The notes under the pieces were generated by a model that was given only the letters and a program-made list of their open reading frames with translations, was not told the DNA's origin and ran no database searches. From contig NZ_FTPR01000001.1 in the NCBI RefSeq assembly GCF_900156505.1, positions 434,001 through 498,000 of the forward strand: DNA of 64,000 nt, given 5' to 3'. Positions 63,622-64,000 of this stretch are shown here, one piece after another (within the stretch, counting starts at the first letter, position 1; each line of letters begins with the position of its first letter). Source of the stretch: Yoonia rosea (GTDB lineage: Bacteria; Pseudomonadota; Alphaproteobacteria; Rhodobacterales; Rhodobacteraceae). The position numbers and the translations under genes are program-made.

Positions 63622-64000
63622 AGGCGCCCTGTGGCGGGATTGGCAAGCAGGGTGCGGGTGGCTGTGGCCACGTGATCCTGCCGCATCAGGCTTTCACCGA
63701 TCAGGAACGCACGCGCCCCGTAGCGGGCCATATCAGCCAGTTCCTCGGGTGTGTTCAGGCCGCTTTCACAGACGATCATGCGGTCTGCGGGCACCATTTT
63801 GGACAGGGTGCGGGTAGTATCAAGCGTGGTTTCAAAGGTTTTGAGGTTGCGGTTGTTGATCCCCATCAGCGGTGACTTCAGCAGCGTGGCCCGTTCCAGT
63901 TCTGCCGCGTCATGCACTTCGATCAGCACATCCATATCCCATGCAAAGGCGGCCTCTTCCAACTCTTGCGCCTGGGCGTCGCTGACGCTCGCCATGATGA
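63618..64000 (-). CDS. trpC: Indole-3-glycerol-phosphate synthase, C-terminal part (partial)
   Basis: TrpC closes the indole ring in tryptophan synthesis. Only the last ~127 codons are in the window; the reading frame continues past position 64000. The (β/α)8-barrel strands [48 protein letters not shown] and [14 protein letters not shown] are diagnostic: E in the first, N in the second, and E–S in the third are active-site residues. It is coupled to moaC by a 4-bp overlap, a common arrangement in Rhodobacteraceae. Confidence 0.95.
   Translation of the reverse strand, partial: IMASVSDAQAQELEEAAFAWDMDVLIEVHDAAELERATLLKSPLMGINNRNLKTFETTLDTTRTLSKMVPADRMIVCESGLNTPEELADMARYGARAFLIGESLMRQDHVATATRTLLANPATGRL

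Noticed and set aside
1..64000. tRNA, rRNA, CRISPR array, insertion sequence, prophage
   Set aside because: None was recognised by eye; short intergenic gaps leave little room, and no transposase, integrase or direct-repeat array is present.

Overview
The window looks like chromosomal core sequence from an alphaproteobacterium of the Rhodobacteraceae (Roseobacter/Rhodobacter group). This rests on moderately high G+C, protein families, and neighbourhoods typical of that family: amidase–mrcA–prfB, purL–bolA–grxD, trpC–moaC–moeA–lexA, argC–ccmE, an alphaproteobacterial GTTC-N7-GTTC SOS box, and gene-transfer-agent type lysis genes. I saw no rRNA, tRNA, CRISPR array, insertion sequence or prophage. 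Species cannot be fixed from the sequence alone.

Layout. 1–6.8 kb: end of a cell-wall amidase, a methyltransferase, penicillin-binding protein 1A, RF2, an amidase-signature enzyme and a DUF2189 membrane protein. 6.8–10 kb (minus): bactofilin coupled to an M23 peptidase, then a ferritin-like DUF455 protein coupled to a Bcp peroxiredoxin. 10–22 kb (mostly plus): a large AsmA/YhdP-like envelope protein, queA, an MFS transporter, DUF924, lpdA, a secreted DUF4394 protein (minus) and uvrA with an SOS box. 22–29 kb: valine catabolism (mmsB, 3-hydroxyisobutyryl-CoA hydrolase, acyl-CoA dehydrogenase, mmsA and a divergent LysR regulator), interrupted by a lower-G+C glycosyltransferase. 29–33 kb: CBS protein, coaD, hydrolase, a 52-aa DUF1127 protein and an acyltransferase-3/SGNH protein.

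33–38.6 kb is a central-carbon block: two different GAPDH genes separated by a 47-aa membrane protein, a PhyH oxygenase and transketolase. The two gap genes carry LacI-type palindromes placed differently relative to the candidate promoters, and the encoded enzymes differ at cofactor-determining positions. This suggests one glycolytic and one gluconeogenic GAPDH. 38.8–44 kb: a coiled-coil protein coupled to zapA, then grxD–small membrane protein–bolA, and purL, with a candidate ~78-nt small RNA upstream of purL. 44–50 kb: a LysR regulator divergent from a fused indolepyruvate ferredoxin oxidoreductase, then an acyltransferase, murI and argC.

50.5–54.8 kb is a cytochrome c maturation set (ccmE, ccmF, ccmH) split by a three-gene lysis cassette: GH108 muramidase, 3-TM GTA-type holin, and a small coiled-coil/TM protein. 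The window ends with a PaaG-like hydratase, a GNAT acetyltransferase, gltA, gltX, comEC, lexA with a perfect SOS box, moeA, moaC and the 3′ part of trpC. Three copies of a short hairpin repeat lie just downstream of minus-strand stop codons (mmsB, purL, moeA). The operator, promoter and sRNA calls are made by eye and are predictions.
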